A stretch of 64,000 nucleotides of DNA, taken from Porticoccaceae bacterium. Its GTDB lineage: Bacteria > Pseudomonadota > Gammaproteobacteria > Pseudomonadales > Porticoccaceae. The position numbers were made by a program, and so were the translations under genes. The notes under the pieces are model-generated. The model saw nothing but the letters and a program-made list of their open reading frames with translations. It did not search any database and had not been told where the DNA came from. Each line of letters starts with the position of its first letter. Within the stretch, counting starts at the first letter, position 1. The stretch lies in assembly GCA_018069525.1 (NCBI GenBank), contig JAGPUQ010000011.1, positions 62,001 to 126,000 of the forward strand, in the 5' to 3' direction. Positions 18,497 through 27,715 of the stretch are shown here, piece after piece.

Positions 18497-19698
18497 CAGC
18501 ACTCCTCCGCGACGCGAGCCATGTAGGTTCCAAGGGCTGTTTCATAGCGTTCATTAGGGAGTAAAAATGCGTCGTGGCCCATGTCCGATTCAATACAGGC
18601 GGAAGACACGTCGCGATTAGCGGCAATCAACGCATTCACGATTTCCCGCGAGCGATCGGGGGCAAAACGCCAATCACTGGTAAACGACACCACCAAAAAT
18701 TTGCATTGCGCCTGCTTAAACGCACGCACCGGATCGTCCTGATAGTCCCGCGCCAAATCAAAATAGTCCAGCATTTTAGTGATCAGCAGATAGGTGTTGG
18801 CGTCAAAACTTTCGGCGAATTTTTCGCCCTGATACTGGAGATAACTTTCAACCTGAAACTCCACCGGAGACTCCAAACCCCGCTGTAATGAACCCGTACT
18901 CAGTTCCCGCCCAAAGCGCAGGCCCATCAAGGCATCGGATAGGTAGGTGACGTGCCCGACCATGCGGGCCAGCGCCAGACCATTGCGCGGCAAGGTATCG
19001 TGCTCGGCAAAATCGCCATCGTGAAAATCCGGATCCGAGCGAATCGCCCGTCGCGCAATTTCGTTAAAAGCAATATTTTGTGCCGTTAATTTCAGCGCGG
19101 AGGCGATCACCACGCAGTGCCGTACACGCTCGGGGCAATCTACCGCCCAGCGCATGGCGTTCATGCCACCCAAACTGCCGCCGATAACCACCGCCCACTG
19201 CTCAATACCCAGGCGGTCGGCAAGATCGGCCTGGCTACTGACCCAGTCCCTTACCCGCAGTGGCGGGAAGTGCTTACCCCAGGCTTTACCCGTATCGGGG
19301 TCAATGGAGCGCGGCCCGGTACTGCCGTCGCAACCACCGATATTATTTAAACACACGATAAAAAAACGCTCGCTGTCGATGGGCTTTCCGGGGCCGATGT
19401 AATCGTCCCACCAACCGGGTTTTTTATCGTCTTCAGCGTAATAACCCGCCGCGTGGTGATTGCCACTCAAGGCATGGCAAACCAATACCGCATTGGTTTT
19501 CGCGGCATTAAGCTGGCCGTAGGTTTCCACCACCAGGTCGTAGGAACGCAAAGTGCGGCCACAGCTCAAGGCCAGGGGCTGGTCAAAGTGGTAGGTTTCA
19601 GGGCTAACCGGGCCGACGGAACGGCTGGCCTCGCGATTAGCTAAGAGACTGGGATCTCTGCTACTACTTTTACTATTATTAAAAGGCGCTTCCGACAT
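18496..19698 (-). CDS. metX: Homoserine O-acyltransferase MetX
   Basis: Acylates L-homoserine in methionine biosynthesis. An alpha/beta-hydrolase fold of 400 residues with the nucleophile elbow [13 protein letters not shown] (S175), [28 protein letters not shown], an aspartate in [10 protein letters not shown] and the catalytic histidine in MGHDAFLLP. MetX proteins of gammaproteobacteria are often succinyl- rather than acetyltransferases; which one this is cannot be settled by eye. The first ~30 residues are serine/asparagine rich, longer than in Pseudomonas MetX, and no internal start removes them. No SAM riboswitch is evident in the short upstream gap. Confidence 0.95.
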   Translation of the reverse strand: MSEAPFNNSKSSSRDPSLLANREASRSVGPVSPETYHFDQPLALSCGRTLRSYDLVVETYGQLNAAKTNAVLVCHALSGNHHAAGYYAEDDKKPGWWDDYIGPGKPIDSERFFIVCLNNIGGCDGSTGPRSIDPDTGKAWGKHFPPLRVRDWVSSQADLADRLGIEQWAVVIGGSLGGMNAMRWAVDCPERVRHCVVIASALKLTAQNIAFNEIARRAIRSDPDFHDGDFAEHDTLPRNGLALARMVGHVTYLSDALMGLRFGRELSTGSLQRGLESPVEFQVESYLQYQGEKFAESFDANTYLLITKMLDYFDLARDYQDDPVRAFKQAQCKFLVVSFTSDWRFAPDRSREIVNALIAANRDVSSACIESDMGHDAFLLPNERYETALGTYMARVAEEC

Positions 19699-19769
19699 AG
19701 GTGGGGAGTACTTATTTAGCAGAGGCCAGTCTAAAGAGGGGCCGACAGTGGCGCAAGCGTCATCGCTGC

Positions 19770-20360
19770 TTAAATCCCCGGCACCAGACTTAACGGCAAG
19801 TAGCTTGCTTTCGCGAAATTACCCAAGGCGATACGCAGCACCATGATGATCAGCAACACCCCCATGGTTGATAGATCGAGTCCGCCCATAGGAGGAATGA
19901 CCCGCCGCACCGGCGCGACGACCGGTTCGATCAATTGCCAGACCAGGGAAACCGCCGGATGATTGGTGCGCGGTGCAACCCAGCTGACGATGACCACCAC
20001 AAAAATACTATAAAAATAGACATTCAACACGGTCGAAGCGACGCCAATCAAGGCCCATAAGGCCGGATACAACAAATTGCCAGATGCACCTCCAGAAGCA
20101 ATAGCGATGCTAGCAACGATAGTGATAAATTCCACCACCAGTGCGAGTGTTAGGCTCGCGGTATTAAACGTACGGTAGGGCGGCAGGATCTTACCGAGAG
20201 CGTTGGTCGGCACATGAGTAATTTTATAAACCGTCTGGGCGATAGGGTTATAGAAACTCGCACGGCTCAGTTGCAATAAAAACCGCAGTAAAAACGCGAT
20301 CACTAACAGGCCGCCGAGGAATTGAATTACAAACAAACTGATCTCTAACAAAGTGTTCAC
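19770..20360 (-). CDS. yggT: YggT family integral membrane protein
   Basis: A 196-residue membrane protein with two YGGT repeats, each a pair of hydrophobic helices with an [16 protein letters not shown]- or [17 protein letters not shown]-type loop between them. The second repeat contains the conserved [17 protein letters not shown]. The family is linked to osmotic or membrane homeostasis and lies beside proC in many proteobacteria, as here, with a 5-base gap after proC. Confidence 0.93.
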   Translation of the reverse strand: MNTLLEISLFVIQFLGGLLVIAFLLRFLLQLSRASFYNPIAQTVYKITHVPTNALGKILPPYRTFNTASLTLALVVEFITIVASIAIASGGASGNLLYPALWALIGVASTVLNVYFYSIFVVVIVSWVAPRTNHPAVSLVWQLIEPVVAPVRRVIPPMGGLDLSTMGVLLIIMVLRIALGNFAKASYLPLSLVPGI

Positions 20361-20365
20361 GCTGC

Positions 20366-21211
20366 TTACTCCTGAGCCTCAGCTGCTTCAATACCCATTG
20401 CCTGGGCGCGCTCGAATGCCGCCGTCATGGCGTTTTCAAAAATATCGGCAAGTCCCTGCGCCTGAAAATTGTTTAACGCGGCCTCGGTAGTCCCGCCAGG
20501 AGACGTTACCCTACGCCGTAACTCGGCAACATCGACGTCGCTTTCAAGCGCCATCTGAGCCGCACCCAGTGCGGTTTGCAGGGTGAGGTCGCGCGCCACC
20601 CCGGGTGCCAGACCGAATTTTTCACCCGCCGCCATCATGGCTTCCATGACCAGAAAAAAATACGCCGGACCGCTACCAGAGAGCGCCGTCACCGCATCAA
20701 TACCGCGCTCGCTGTCCAGCCAGGCGGTGATGCCGACGGCAGCGAGAATATCTTCGGCGAGCTGCCGCTGCTGCTCATTTACCGACTCGGTTGCGTACAG
20801 GCCGGTAGCACCAAGTTGTAATAATGCCGGGGTATTGGGCATACAGCGCACGATGGGCAACTCGGTCAGCTCAGATACCATAAGGCCATTCAACACCGCC
20901 ACCGGGATGCCTGCGACAATGGAAATAACCAGGGGACGATGATTTAAAGCGCCCTTCAAGCCGCCGGCGACCTCATTGATTAACTGTGGCTTAACCGCCA
21001 ACACCACCACCTCGGCCTCGCCGACGGCCGCGCGATTATCCGCGCTGGTGTTAATGCCGTATTGCTCGCTAAGTCGAGAGCGGGTTTCTGGTACTGGATC
21101 GCAGGCGGTGATGCGCTCAGTCGCATAGCCCTTGTGCACCAAACCCCCGATTAAACTAGCAGCCATATTACCGCCGCCGACAAATACCAAATTAGCGTGA
21201 TTCTTTACCAC
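20366..21211 (-). CDS. proC: Pyrroline-5-carboxylate reductase
   Basis: Last step of proline synthesis: reduces 1-pyrroline-5-carboxylate with NAD(P)H. The 281-residue protein has the Rossmann start LVFVGGGNMAASLIGGL, VVVLAVKPQ, VSIVAGIP, the IVRCMPNTPAL stretch and the signature ALSGSGPAYFFLVMEAM with VTSPGGTTEAAL at the end. It lies between yggS and yggT on the same strand with small gaps. Confidence 0.97.
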   Translation of the reverse strand: MVKNHANLVFVGGGNMAASLIGGLVHKGYATERITACDPVPETRSRLSEQYGINTSADNRAAVGEAEVVVLAVKPQLINEVAGGLKGALNHRPLVISIVAGIPVAVLNGLMVSELTELPIVRCMPNTPALLQLGATGLYATESVNEQQRQLAEDILAAVGITAWLDSERGIDAVTALSGSGPAYFFLVMEAMMAAGEKFGLAPGVARDLTLQTALGAAQMALESDVDVAELRRRVTSPGGTTEAALNNFQAQGLADIFENAMTAAFERAQAMGIEAAEAQE

Positions 21212-21236
21212 CTTTAAGCCACCCTCATTGTCATTT

Positions 21237-21953
21237 TCACTGTTTTAATTGTGTTTTCGAAGCGGCCCGAGGACCAAATATAGCGCTACCAATGCGCAGT
21301 AGCGTTGCGCCCTCAGCGACTGCCACAGCAAAGTCGCCGGACATGCCCATCGACAGTGTATCCAAACCCGCCAGCCTCGGCGACCGGGATTTGAGTTCAG
21401 CCAGCAAATCGGCGAGGACACGCAGTGGTTGTACCTGCTCTTTCGCAGTGGCGCGGGGCCGAGGAATGGCCATCAGTCCGCGCAAACACAAGTTAGGCAA
21501 AACGCTCACCTGATCGGCCAGTGTGGCAAGCTGTTGCGGCGAGACGCCACTTTTCGACGCTTCGCCATCGATATTAATCTGCACACACACCTGCAAAGGC
21601 GGCAGCTGCTGCGGTCGTTGACGACTCAGACGCTCGGCAATACTGAGGCGATCAATCGAATGCACCCAATCAAAATGCTTAGCTATGACAGCCGTCTTGT
21701 TGGATTGCAGCGGCCCGATAAAATGCCAGATGATATCAAGGTCACTCAATTGCTCGATTTTTATCAGCGCTTCTTGCAGATAACTTTCGCCAAAATGCCG
21801 CAAGCCAGCGGCATAAGCCTCTCGAATCGCAGCGGCGGTTTGCCCCTTGCTGGCTGCCACGATGGTGACGGTGTTAGCATTTCTCCCCACTGCCATCGCA
21901 ACACGGTTAACACTTTCCATGACAAGAGTTATATTTTCAGTAATATTCGGCAT
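21237..21953 (-). CDS. yggS: PLP homeostasis protein YggS/ProY family
   Basis: A pyridoxal-phosphate-binding single-domain alanine-racemase-like barrel, about 238 residues, involved in vitamin B6 homeostasis. The PLP lysine is in IVAASKGQTAAAI (K36), followed by FGESYLQEAL, WHFIGPLQSNK, VCVQINIDGEASKSG, GLMAIPRP and LSMGMSGDFAVAVAEGATLLRIGSAIFG. A TTG at 21977 is in frame, but ATG 21953 matches the family start. It is divergent from pilT, with only 62 bases between them. Confidence 0.95.
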   Translation of the reverse strand: MPNITENITLVMESVNRVAMAVGRNANTVTIVAASKGQTAAAIREAYAAGLRHFGESYLQEALIKIEQLSDLDIIWHFIGPLQSNKTAVIAKHFDWVHSIDRLSIAERLSRQRPQQLPPLQVCVQINIDGEASKSGVSPQQLATLADQVSVLPNLCLRGLMAIPRPRATAKEQVQPLRVLADLLAELKSRSPRLAGLDTLSMGMSGDFAVAVAEGATLLRIGSAIFGPRAASKTQLKQ

Positions 21954-22015
21954 ATACTTAGTGTGTTTTGTGAGCAAAGCTCCAAAGGAGCGGTGAAAAT
22001 AAACGGGAACGGTTA

Positions 22016-23053
22016 ATGGATATTACAGAATTATTGGCCTTTAGCGCCAAACAAGGTGCTTCTGATCTACATTTGTCCGCGGGTCTACCGCCGATGATTC
22101 GTGTCGATGGCGACGTGCGCAGAATCAACCTGCCCGCCATGGAACACAAGCAGGTACACAGCCTGATCTACGAGATTATGAACGATAAACAGCGCCGCGA
22201 CTTTGAAGAATTCCTGGAAACGGATTTTTCTTTCGAGGTACCCGGGGTGGCGCGCTTTCGAGTCAATGCCTTCAATCAAAATCGCGGCTCTGCTGCGGTG
22301 TTCCGAACCATTCCCTCTAAAGTGTTAACCATGGAAGACCTGGGTATGGGCCAGGTGTTTCGCGATATTTGCGCGACACCGCGCGGCATTGTGTTGGTCA
22401 CTGGCCCCACCGGCTCGGGTAAATCTACTACGCTCGCCGCGATGGTGGATCACATCAATGAAAACAAATACGAACACATACTCACTATCGAAGACCCTAT
22501 TGAGTTCGTTCATGAATCCAAAAAATGCCTGGTCAACCAGCGGGAAGTTCATCGCGACACTCACGGTTTCGGCGAGGCACTGCGCTCAGCACTGCGGGAA
22601 GATCCCGATATTATCCTGGTAGGCGAGATGCGCGACCTGGAGACCATCCGCTTAGCGCTAACCGCAGCTGAAACTGGTCACCTGGTGTTCGGCACACTGC
22701 ACACCACCTCGGCGGCAAAAACCATTGACCGGGTAGTAGACGTATTCCCCGCCACCGAGAAAGCCATGGTACGTTCGATGCTGTCGGAATCTCTGGAAGC
22801 GGTTATTTCGCAAACTTTGATGAAAAAAGTTGGTGGCGGCCGCGTTGCCGCTCACGAAATCATGCGTGGTACTTCGGCGATTCGCAATCTGATTCGAGAA
22901 GATAAAGTCGCACAAATGTACTCAGCGATTCAGACCGGCGCGTCGCTGGGCATGCAAACTCTCGACCAGTGTTTGCAGCGTCTGGTAGAGCAAAGAGTCG
23001 TGAGCAAAGAAGTGGCTAAAGAAAAGGCCAGAATGCCAGATGATTTTTCGTAA
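22016..23053 (+). CDS. pilT: Type IV pilus retraction ATPase PilT
   Basis: The hexameric motor that disassembles and retracts type IV pili, 345 residues. Walker A is G130PTGSGKST138, followed by the Asp box (ILTIEDPIEFVH), Walker B (DIILVGEMRD), the His box (TAAETGHLVFGTLHT) and the retraction-specific C-terminal motif AIRNLIRE. It is followed by pilU after 70 bases and is divergent from yggS. Confidence 0.98.
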   Translation: MDITELLAFSAKQGASDLHLSAGLPPMIRVDGDVRRINLPAMEHKQVHSLIYEIMNDKQRRDFEEFLETDFSFEVPGVARFRVNAFNQNRGSAAVFRTIPSKVLTMEDLGMGQVFRDICATPRGIVLVTGPTGSGKSTTLAAMVDHINENKYEHILTIEDPIEFVHESKKCLVNQREVHRDTHGFGEALRSALREDPDIILVGEMRDLETIRLALTAAETGHLVFGTLHTTSAAKTIDRVVDVFPATEKAMVRSMLSESLEAVISQTLMKKVGGGRVAAHEIMRGTSAIRNLIREDKVAQMYSAIQTGASLGMQTLDQCLQRLVEQRVVSKEVAKEKARMPDDFS

Positions 23054-23123
23054 TCGTGCCCTGTTAGCAGCGAGATAGCTCGGGGCTCGACCCCAAAGGT
23101 AAGAAAACGGTGGAGAAGGCGAC

Positions 23124-24278
23124 GTGGAAATAGATACCCTATTAAAATTAATGGTCGACAAAAAGGCCTCTGACCTGTTCGTAACCGAAGGCGTACCACC
23201 GAGCATAAAAATTAACGGCAAAATTATGCCCGTCGGCAAATCTCCGCTGAACAGCACGCACACACGCATGCTGGTCGAAAGCGTGATGGACGAAAAGCAG
23301 AAGGCGGTGTTTCACGATACCCACGAGCTCAACTTTGCGATTGCTTCCGATAACGTTGTGGGCGCGCGTTTTCGGGTCAGCGCGTTCTATCAGCGCAATG
23401 AAGTAGGTATGATCCTACGGCGCATTGAAACCGAGATTCCAACTACTCAAGATTTATTACTGCCGCCTATTCTCGAAGAACTGGTGATGGTCAAGCGCGG
23501 CATTATCTTCTTTGTGGGCGCCACCGGCACCGGTAAATCGACGTCGTTAGCGGCGCTGATTGGACACCGCAATCGCAATAGCAAGGGTCATATTATTTCC
23601 ATCGAAGACCCCATCGAATTTGTTCACAAACACGAGGGCTGCATCATTACCCAACGGGAAGTCGGCATAGACACCGAATCCTTCGAAGTCGCCCTGAAAA
23701 ATACTTTGCGGCAAGCACCTGACGTCATTTTAATCGGCGAAATTCGTTCTACCGAAACCATGGAAAATGCCATCACCTTTGCCGAAACCGGGCATTTAGT
23801 ACTCGCCACACTACACGCCAACAACGCCAACCAGGCGCTCGATCGCATTCAGCATTTTTTCCCCGCAGATCGGCATTCCCAACTGTGGATGGATTTGTCA
23901 CTCAATCTGCGCGCCATGGTGGCTCAACAATTAATTCCCACCATCGATGGCAACGGGCGTCGAGCCGCGATTGAAATTCTTATCAACACACCACTGGTCT
24001 CCGATATTATTCGCAAGGGCGATGTTCACAAGCTTAAAGAATTAATGAGCCGCTCTACCGAGCAGGGCATGCAAACCTTTGATCACGCTCTGTACACTCT
24101 TTTCAAAGAAGGCTCTATTTCTTACGAAGACGCACTTGCGGCTGCGGATTCGAAAAACGACCTGCGCCTGCTGATTAAACTGCAATCGGATAGTGATACA
24201 GATTACTTAGATGAAGCCGCTGACGATTTTTCAATGAGCGAAGACGAGGACGAAGGCACCCGGGTATTTCAACGCTAA
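23124..24278 (+). CDS. pilU: PilT-dependent retraction ATPase PilU
   Basis: The accessory retraction ATPase that assists PilT, 384 residues. Walker A is G132ATGTGKST140, with IISIEDPIEFVHKHEG, DVILIGEIRS and FAETGHLVLATLHANN. The start VDKKASDLFVTEGVPPSIKING and an acidic C-terminal tail (DEAADDFSMSEDEDEG) are usual for PilU. It is co-directional with pilT and convergent with ruvX. Confidence 0.97.
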   Translation: MEIDTLLKLMVDKKASDLFVTEGVPPSIKINGKIMPVGKSPLNSTHTRMLVESVMDEKQKAVFHDTHELNFAIASDNVVGARFRVSAFYQRNEVGMILRRIETEIPTTQDLLLPPILEELVMVKRGIIFFVGATGTGKSTSLAALIGHRNRNSKGHIISIEDPIEFVHKHEGCIITQREVGIDTESFEVALKNTLRQAPDVILIGEIRSTETMENAITFAETGHLVLATLHANNANQALDRIQHFFPADRHSQLWMDLSLNLRAMVAQQLIPTIDGNGRRAAIEILINTPLVSDIIRKGDVHKLKELMSRSTEQGMQTFDHALYTLFKEGSISYEDALAAADSKNDLRLLIKLQSDSDTDYLDEAADDFSMSEDEDEGTRVFQR

Positions 24279-24326
24279 GCTGCCAATGCCTTCAGCCCTT
24301 AAACAGTACCGGCATTTTCCCGCATC

Positions 24327-24848
24327 TCAGGGCTCCAGACCGCACGCTGGATTGTATAACCAGGTTTGTAAAATAAGGGCGGCAGCCTCGGCATCAATGG
24401 GGTTTTCACGATAGTTAGTGCTCGCTCCCGATCGACTCCCCAAGCGAACACTCGACCGGGAGGTTCTTTTCTCGCGTTTCCCCCCAGGTACTTCCTCACT
24501 TTGAAAGCGCTCCGACTTGGCGCTGGCGGTCGATAAACGCTCGTCCACCATCGTCGCCTTAAGTCCCGTTCTGGCTGACAAACGCCGGGCAAATTTTCGG
24601 CAGCGTCGACAAAATTCGCTCTCAGTGCCGTCCATATTAAGCGGCAAACCCACCAGTAGTTGATCCGGCCGCCACTGCTCTACCAAGGTTGCAACCTGAC
24701 TCCAATTCGGCTGACCGTCCCGTGCTTTTAATACGCTGAGGCCGCGCGCACTGGCCGCCACCGTCTGGCCCACGGCAACACCAATCTGCCCCGTACCGAA
24801 GTCGAAACACAAAATCGTTTGGGCGGAAATGTCAGGCGCGTCCGGCAC
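24327..24848 (-). CDS. ruvX: Holliday-junction resolvase-like protein RuvX/YqgF
   Basis: An RNase H-fold nuclease implicated in 16S rRNA 5'-end maturation, 173 residues, longer than the usual ~140-150. The catalytic pattern is present: FDFGTGQIGVAVG, LLVGLPLNMDGTE, VDERLSTASA and the late acidic DAEAAALIL. Between the last two lies a basic, serine-rich insertion of about 20 extra residues (GGKREKRTSRSSVRLGSRSG). It overlaps yqgE by 17 bases. In Pseudomonas, pyrR-pyrB-pyrC follow this gene; here pilU follows convergently instead. Confidence 0.93.
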   Translation of the reverse strand: MPDAPDISAQTILCFDFGTGQIGVAVGQTVAASARGLSVLKARDGQPNWSQVATLVEQWRPDQLLVGLPLNMDGTESEFCRRCRKFARRLSARTGLKATMVDERLSTASAKSERFQSEEVPGGKREKRTSRSSVRLGSRSGASTNYRENPIDAEAAALILQTWLYNPACGLEP

Positions 24849-25401
24849 TATTGCTCAACTTTGATAAATCCACCCCAATACTGGCGGCGGCGCGATCGGC
24901 GCGCTGCTCTACCGGCGTTTCAAATAATAAAACGGCGTCCGCAGGCACGGTCAGCCAGGCGTTACCGAGCAGCTCTGCTTCCAGTTGACCCGCACCCCAA
25001 CCGGCATAACCCAGCACCACACAGCTGTGCTCAGGGGCGTCTTTGCCGCGGGCAAGATCTTCGATAATATCTCTCGATGCCGTCATTTTAATGCCGCCGC
25101 CCACCTGCTGTGTGCCCTGCCACTGTTTGGTGGAATCCGAGTGCAGTACAAAACCCCAGTCCCGCTGCACCGGACCACCATTTAGCAAGGTCTCGTTGCC
25201 GCGACTGCCAGTACAGGGTAAATCAAATTGCTCAAATAAAGTGCGCAAGGGCACATCGAGGGGTCGATTCACCGTAAGCCCCATGGCCCCCTCTTCATCG
25301 TGGTTGCACAGGTAGATCATGGTGCCCGCAAACGCGGGATCGACCATACCCGGCATGGCGATCAAAAAATGGTGACTTAGATCTGTCAGTGAACCGCTCA
25401 T
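24832..25401 (-). CDS. yqgE: YqgE/AlgH family protein
   Basis: A 189-residue member of the YqgE/AlgH family, with HHFLIAMPGMVDPAFAGTMIY, CNHDEEGAMGLTVNRPL, LNGGPVQRDWGFVLH and the C-terminal VVLGYAGWGAGQLEAEL. The Pseudomonas homologue AlgH affects alginate and virulence regulation, but its biochemical role is not settled. It lies upstream of and overlaps ruvX, and follows the tonB-like gene after 114 bases. Confidence 0.95.
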   Translation of the reverse strand: MSGSLTDLSHHFLIAMPGMVDPAFAGTMIYLCNHDEEGAMGLTVNRPLDVPLRTLFEQFDLPCTGSRGNETLLNGGPVQRDWGFVLHSDSTKQWQGTQQVGGGIKMTASRDIIEDLARGKDAPEHSCVVLGYAGWGAGQLEAELLGNAWLTVPADAVLLFETPVEQRADRAAASIGVDLSKLSNSAGRA

Positions 25402-25515
25402 AGTTTCAATCTAAGGTCGGATACAACGGGGGCTTATATAAAATCAACACGAGTCTGACTCCTGGCTTTAATTTTAGCTTTGGTTTTAAAACAACAGCCA
25501 CGGGACTTATCAACC

Positions 25516-26403
25516 CTAACGGGTTTCAATGCGATTTCCCGGCACAAAGTGCCAGGTGCGAATAATTTCAATCTTATCAAACTGGCTCATTTCCGGCGGA
25601 AAGGCGGAAAAGGGTGACGCTAGCCTGATGGTCCGTATCGCAGCCTGATCCAACACCCGCTGTCCCGAACTTTGGCGTATTTCGATGTCCTCGACGCTGC
25701 CGTCGGGGAGCAAAACCACCACCACCCGCAGATCGCCAAAAATACGATTAAGCCGCGCTTCCTCGGGATAGTTGAGGTTCCCTGCCTCCTCAACGCGCGC
25801 CACCCAGTAATTTAAATACGCCGCGTGATCAGCCGCCTTGGTACTTACCGAAGTCAGGCGCAGCACTTTCGGCATCTTCGCGTAGTGCTGTCGCGACCGG
25901 TCGAGGCGGGCGCGCAAGCTGGCAATTTCCTTAGCGGCGGACGACAGCGGTTGGAACTCTTCCGCCGTTGCTTCAATTTCTTTGGGTAAGACCCGGTCCG
26001 GGCTGGTCTCTACGCTATCTGAGCTAGTGGTGAGCACCGGCGCGAGTTGCTGCTCACCCATGATTTGCGCCGGTTCTGGTGGCGCGGGCACTTCGGTTTC
26101 ACGCCAAACCGAATCGTTAAATTCAGGCATTTGATCCGTAGTAATTTCCTGCTTTTCACGCTGCTCTCCGCTGCCCTCCTGATTGACCTGGGCGAGATAA
26201 TCAGCTTCGTCCGGCTCCACCTGAGAACGCCGCAGGGCCACAGTAATCTCCATAGACTGAGCGGAAGGTGCTTGCTGAACCAGCTTGAAGCCTACCCCAA
26301 AAATGAGCATGACATGAATGGCCAGAGCCACCAACATGGCAAAACCGAGACGGTCGTTGTCGTGGTTATTAAAGGTTTGCGGAAAACTGACATCAATCGC
26401 CAT
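25516..26403 (-). CDS. TonB-family energy transducer (TonB3-like, pilus-linked locus)
   Basis: A 295-residue inner-membrane protein. One transmembrane helix lies at about 18-40 (FAMLVALAIHVMLIFGVGF), then a long periplasmic spacer with a helical section (AAKEIASLRARLDRSRQHYA), then a C-terminal TonB domain (YPEEARL...GDLRVVVVLLPDGSVEDIEI...AAIRTIRLASPFSAFPPE). The spacer lacks the usual proline/lysine repeats. In Pseudomonas the gene at this position (tonB3, between algH and gshB) is needed for normal twitching motility and pilus assembly rather than iron uptake, so the same role is likely. Its ATG shares a base with the gshB stop (TAATG). Confidence 0.88.
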   Translation of the reverse strand: MAIDVSFPQTFNNHDNDRLGFAMLVALAIHVMLIFGVGFKLVQQAPSAQSMEITVALRRSQVEPDEADYLAQVNQEGSGEQREKQEITTDQMPEFNDSVWRETEVPAPPEPAQIMGEQQLAPVLTTSSDSVETSPDRVLPKEIEATAEEFQPLSSAAKEIASLRARLDRSRQHYAKMPKVLRLTSVSTKAADHAAYLNYWVARVEEAGNLNYPEEARLNRIFGDLRVVVVLLPDGSVEDIEIRQSSGQRVLDQAAIRTIRLASPFSAFPPEMSQFDKIEIIRTWHFVPGNRIETR

Positions 26404-27368
26404 TAGCTAAAGCGCAGCTCCAGAGCATCCATCAGACGATGACCGATCCGGGTATCCTGCTCGCGATCAATCTCTCGCGCGCAGGTTGGGCTGGTTACGT
26501 TAATTTCAGTGAGGTAATCGCCGATCACATCCAGGCCCACGAAGAACAGGCCCCGCTGCTTTAAGCTCGGGGCAACCTGATCGGCAATCCAGCGATCCCG
26601 ATCGGAGAGAGGCTGCACGATGCCGCTGCCCCCCGCGGCCAAATTGCCGCGCAACTCTCCGGCCGCCGGCACCCGCGCCAGACAGTAAGGTACTGGTTCG
26701 CCATCGATCATCAGAATACGCTTGTCCCCCGCTTTGATCTCGGGAATATAGCGTTGCGCCATAATTGAGCGCGAACCAAACTCCGTTAAGGTTTCAATAA
26801 TTACGCTGAGATTAGAATCGCCGCCTCGAACACGAAAAATACCGGTGCCCCCCATGCCGTCCAAAGGCTTGTAAATCACATCGTCGTGAACTTTATGGAA
26901 GGCCTTCAGGCGCTCGGCGTCCCGACTTACTAATACCGGAGGCGTGCATTGAGGGAACTGCGTAGCAAAGATTTTTTCGTTGCAATCACGCAGGCTCTGC
27001 GGCCTGTTCGCTACTAAAACACCCTGTTTTTCAGCGACTTCGAGCAAATAGGTGGTGTACACATACTCGCTATCAAACGGCGGATCCTTGCGCATCAAGA
27101 TGCAGTCGAGCTCCGCCAACGGCCGCTCCTGGGCCTCGCCTTTGCTGTACCACTGATCCAGAGAATCAAAGACTTGCAGCGGGCTTTGCCGGGCCACGGC
27201 AACGCCATCGACTAAGGCTAAATCGCTTTGCTCCATGTACCACAGCGACCAACCTCGCTCCTGGGCAGCCAGTAGCAAGGCGAGCGTGGTGTCTTTTTTA
27301 GGAGTGATCGATGCAATGGGATCCATGATCACACCCAACGACTTTATAGGGCCCCGTGACTTCGCCAT
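26403..27368 (-). CDS. gshB: Glutathione synthetase
   Basis: ATP-dependent ligation of gamma-glutamylcysteine with glycine. The 321-residue ATP-grasp protein has VIMDPIASITPKKDTTLALL, LMRKDPPFDSEYVYTTYLL, NRPQSLRDCNEKIFATQFP, YKPLDGMGGTGIFRV and the late INVTSPTC...REID. Complete. It is divergent from the pilus chemosensory operon across a 347-base gap and coupled to the tonB-like gene downstream. Confidence 0.97.
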   Translation of the reverse strand: MAKSRGPIKSLGVIMDPIASITPKKDTTLALLLAAQERGWSLWYMEQSDLALVDGVAVARQSPLQVFDSLDQWYSKGEAQERPLAELDCILMRKDPPFDSEYVYTTYLLEVAEKQGVLVANRPQSLRDCNEKIFATQFPQCTPPVLVSRDAERLKAFHKVHDDVIYKPLDGMGGTGIFRVRGGDSNLSVIIETLTEFGSRSIMAQRYIPEIKAGDKRILMIDGEPVPYCLARVPAAGELRGNLAAGGSGIVQPLSDRDRWIADQVAPSLKQRGLFFVGLDVIGDYLTEINVTSPTCAREIDREQDTRIGHRLMDALELRFS

Positions 27369-27715
27369 GATTATTAATTTCCTCGGTTAGTGCGGACTAA
27401 TCGCCAGCCAACAATGCGCAGGCTGAGTAGACTAAGCCCTGAATCCAAATAGTGACACAAACGATCGTACGAAAGTCCAAAAATGAGACATATTTATCTT
27501 TTGAATCCGCCTGTTATGGATAATACCTTGAGATTGTGTTAAATATAATCCCTGTCTAATACATTCGCAAAGCGGCGCTGCTCACTTTGAGTACCGAGCG
27601 TTCTTTATGGAGCGTAATTTAAACCCTGGAACCGGGTGTCGGGTGTAGGTTAAGGGATTCGAGTCGTATACACTGGCTTGGGTTGATATATGGCTAAATC
27701 AAAGGTTTGGTAGAA
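27369..27715 (+). promoter_or_regulatory. Intergenic region upstream of the pil-chp operon, with candidate -10 box
   Basis: This 347-base gap separates divergent gshB and pilG and has no convincing gene. A perfect TATAAT lies at 27544-27549; a -35 at standard spacing is poor (TAATAC), so it may need an activator or be fortuitous. If used, the pilG transcript would carry a leader of about 160 bases. AAAGG at 27701-27705 is the likely ribosome site for the pilG ATG at 27716. Confidence 0.4.

Noticed and set aside
19699-19769. Possible SAM riboswitch upstream of metX.
   Set aside because: The gap to yggT is only 71 bases and lies on the downstream side of the upstream gene; none of the conserved SAM-riboswitch segments are seen.
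21429-22016. A 195-codon forward frame opposite yggS that ends at the pilT start.
   Set aside because: It is the mirror of the well-supported yggS gene, has no family resemblance and no ribosome site.
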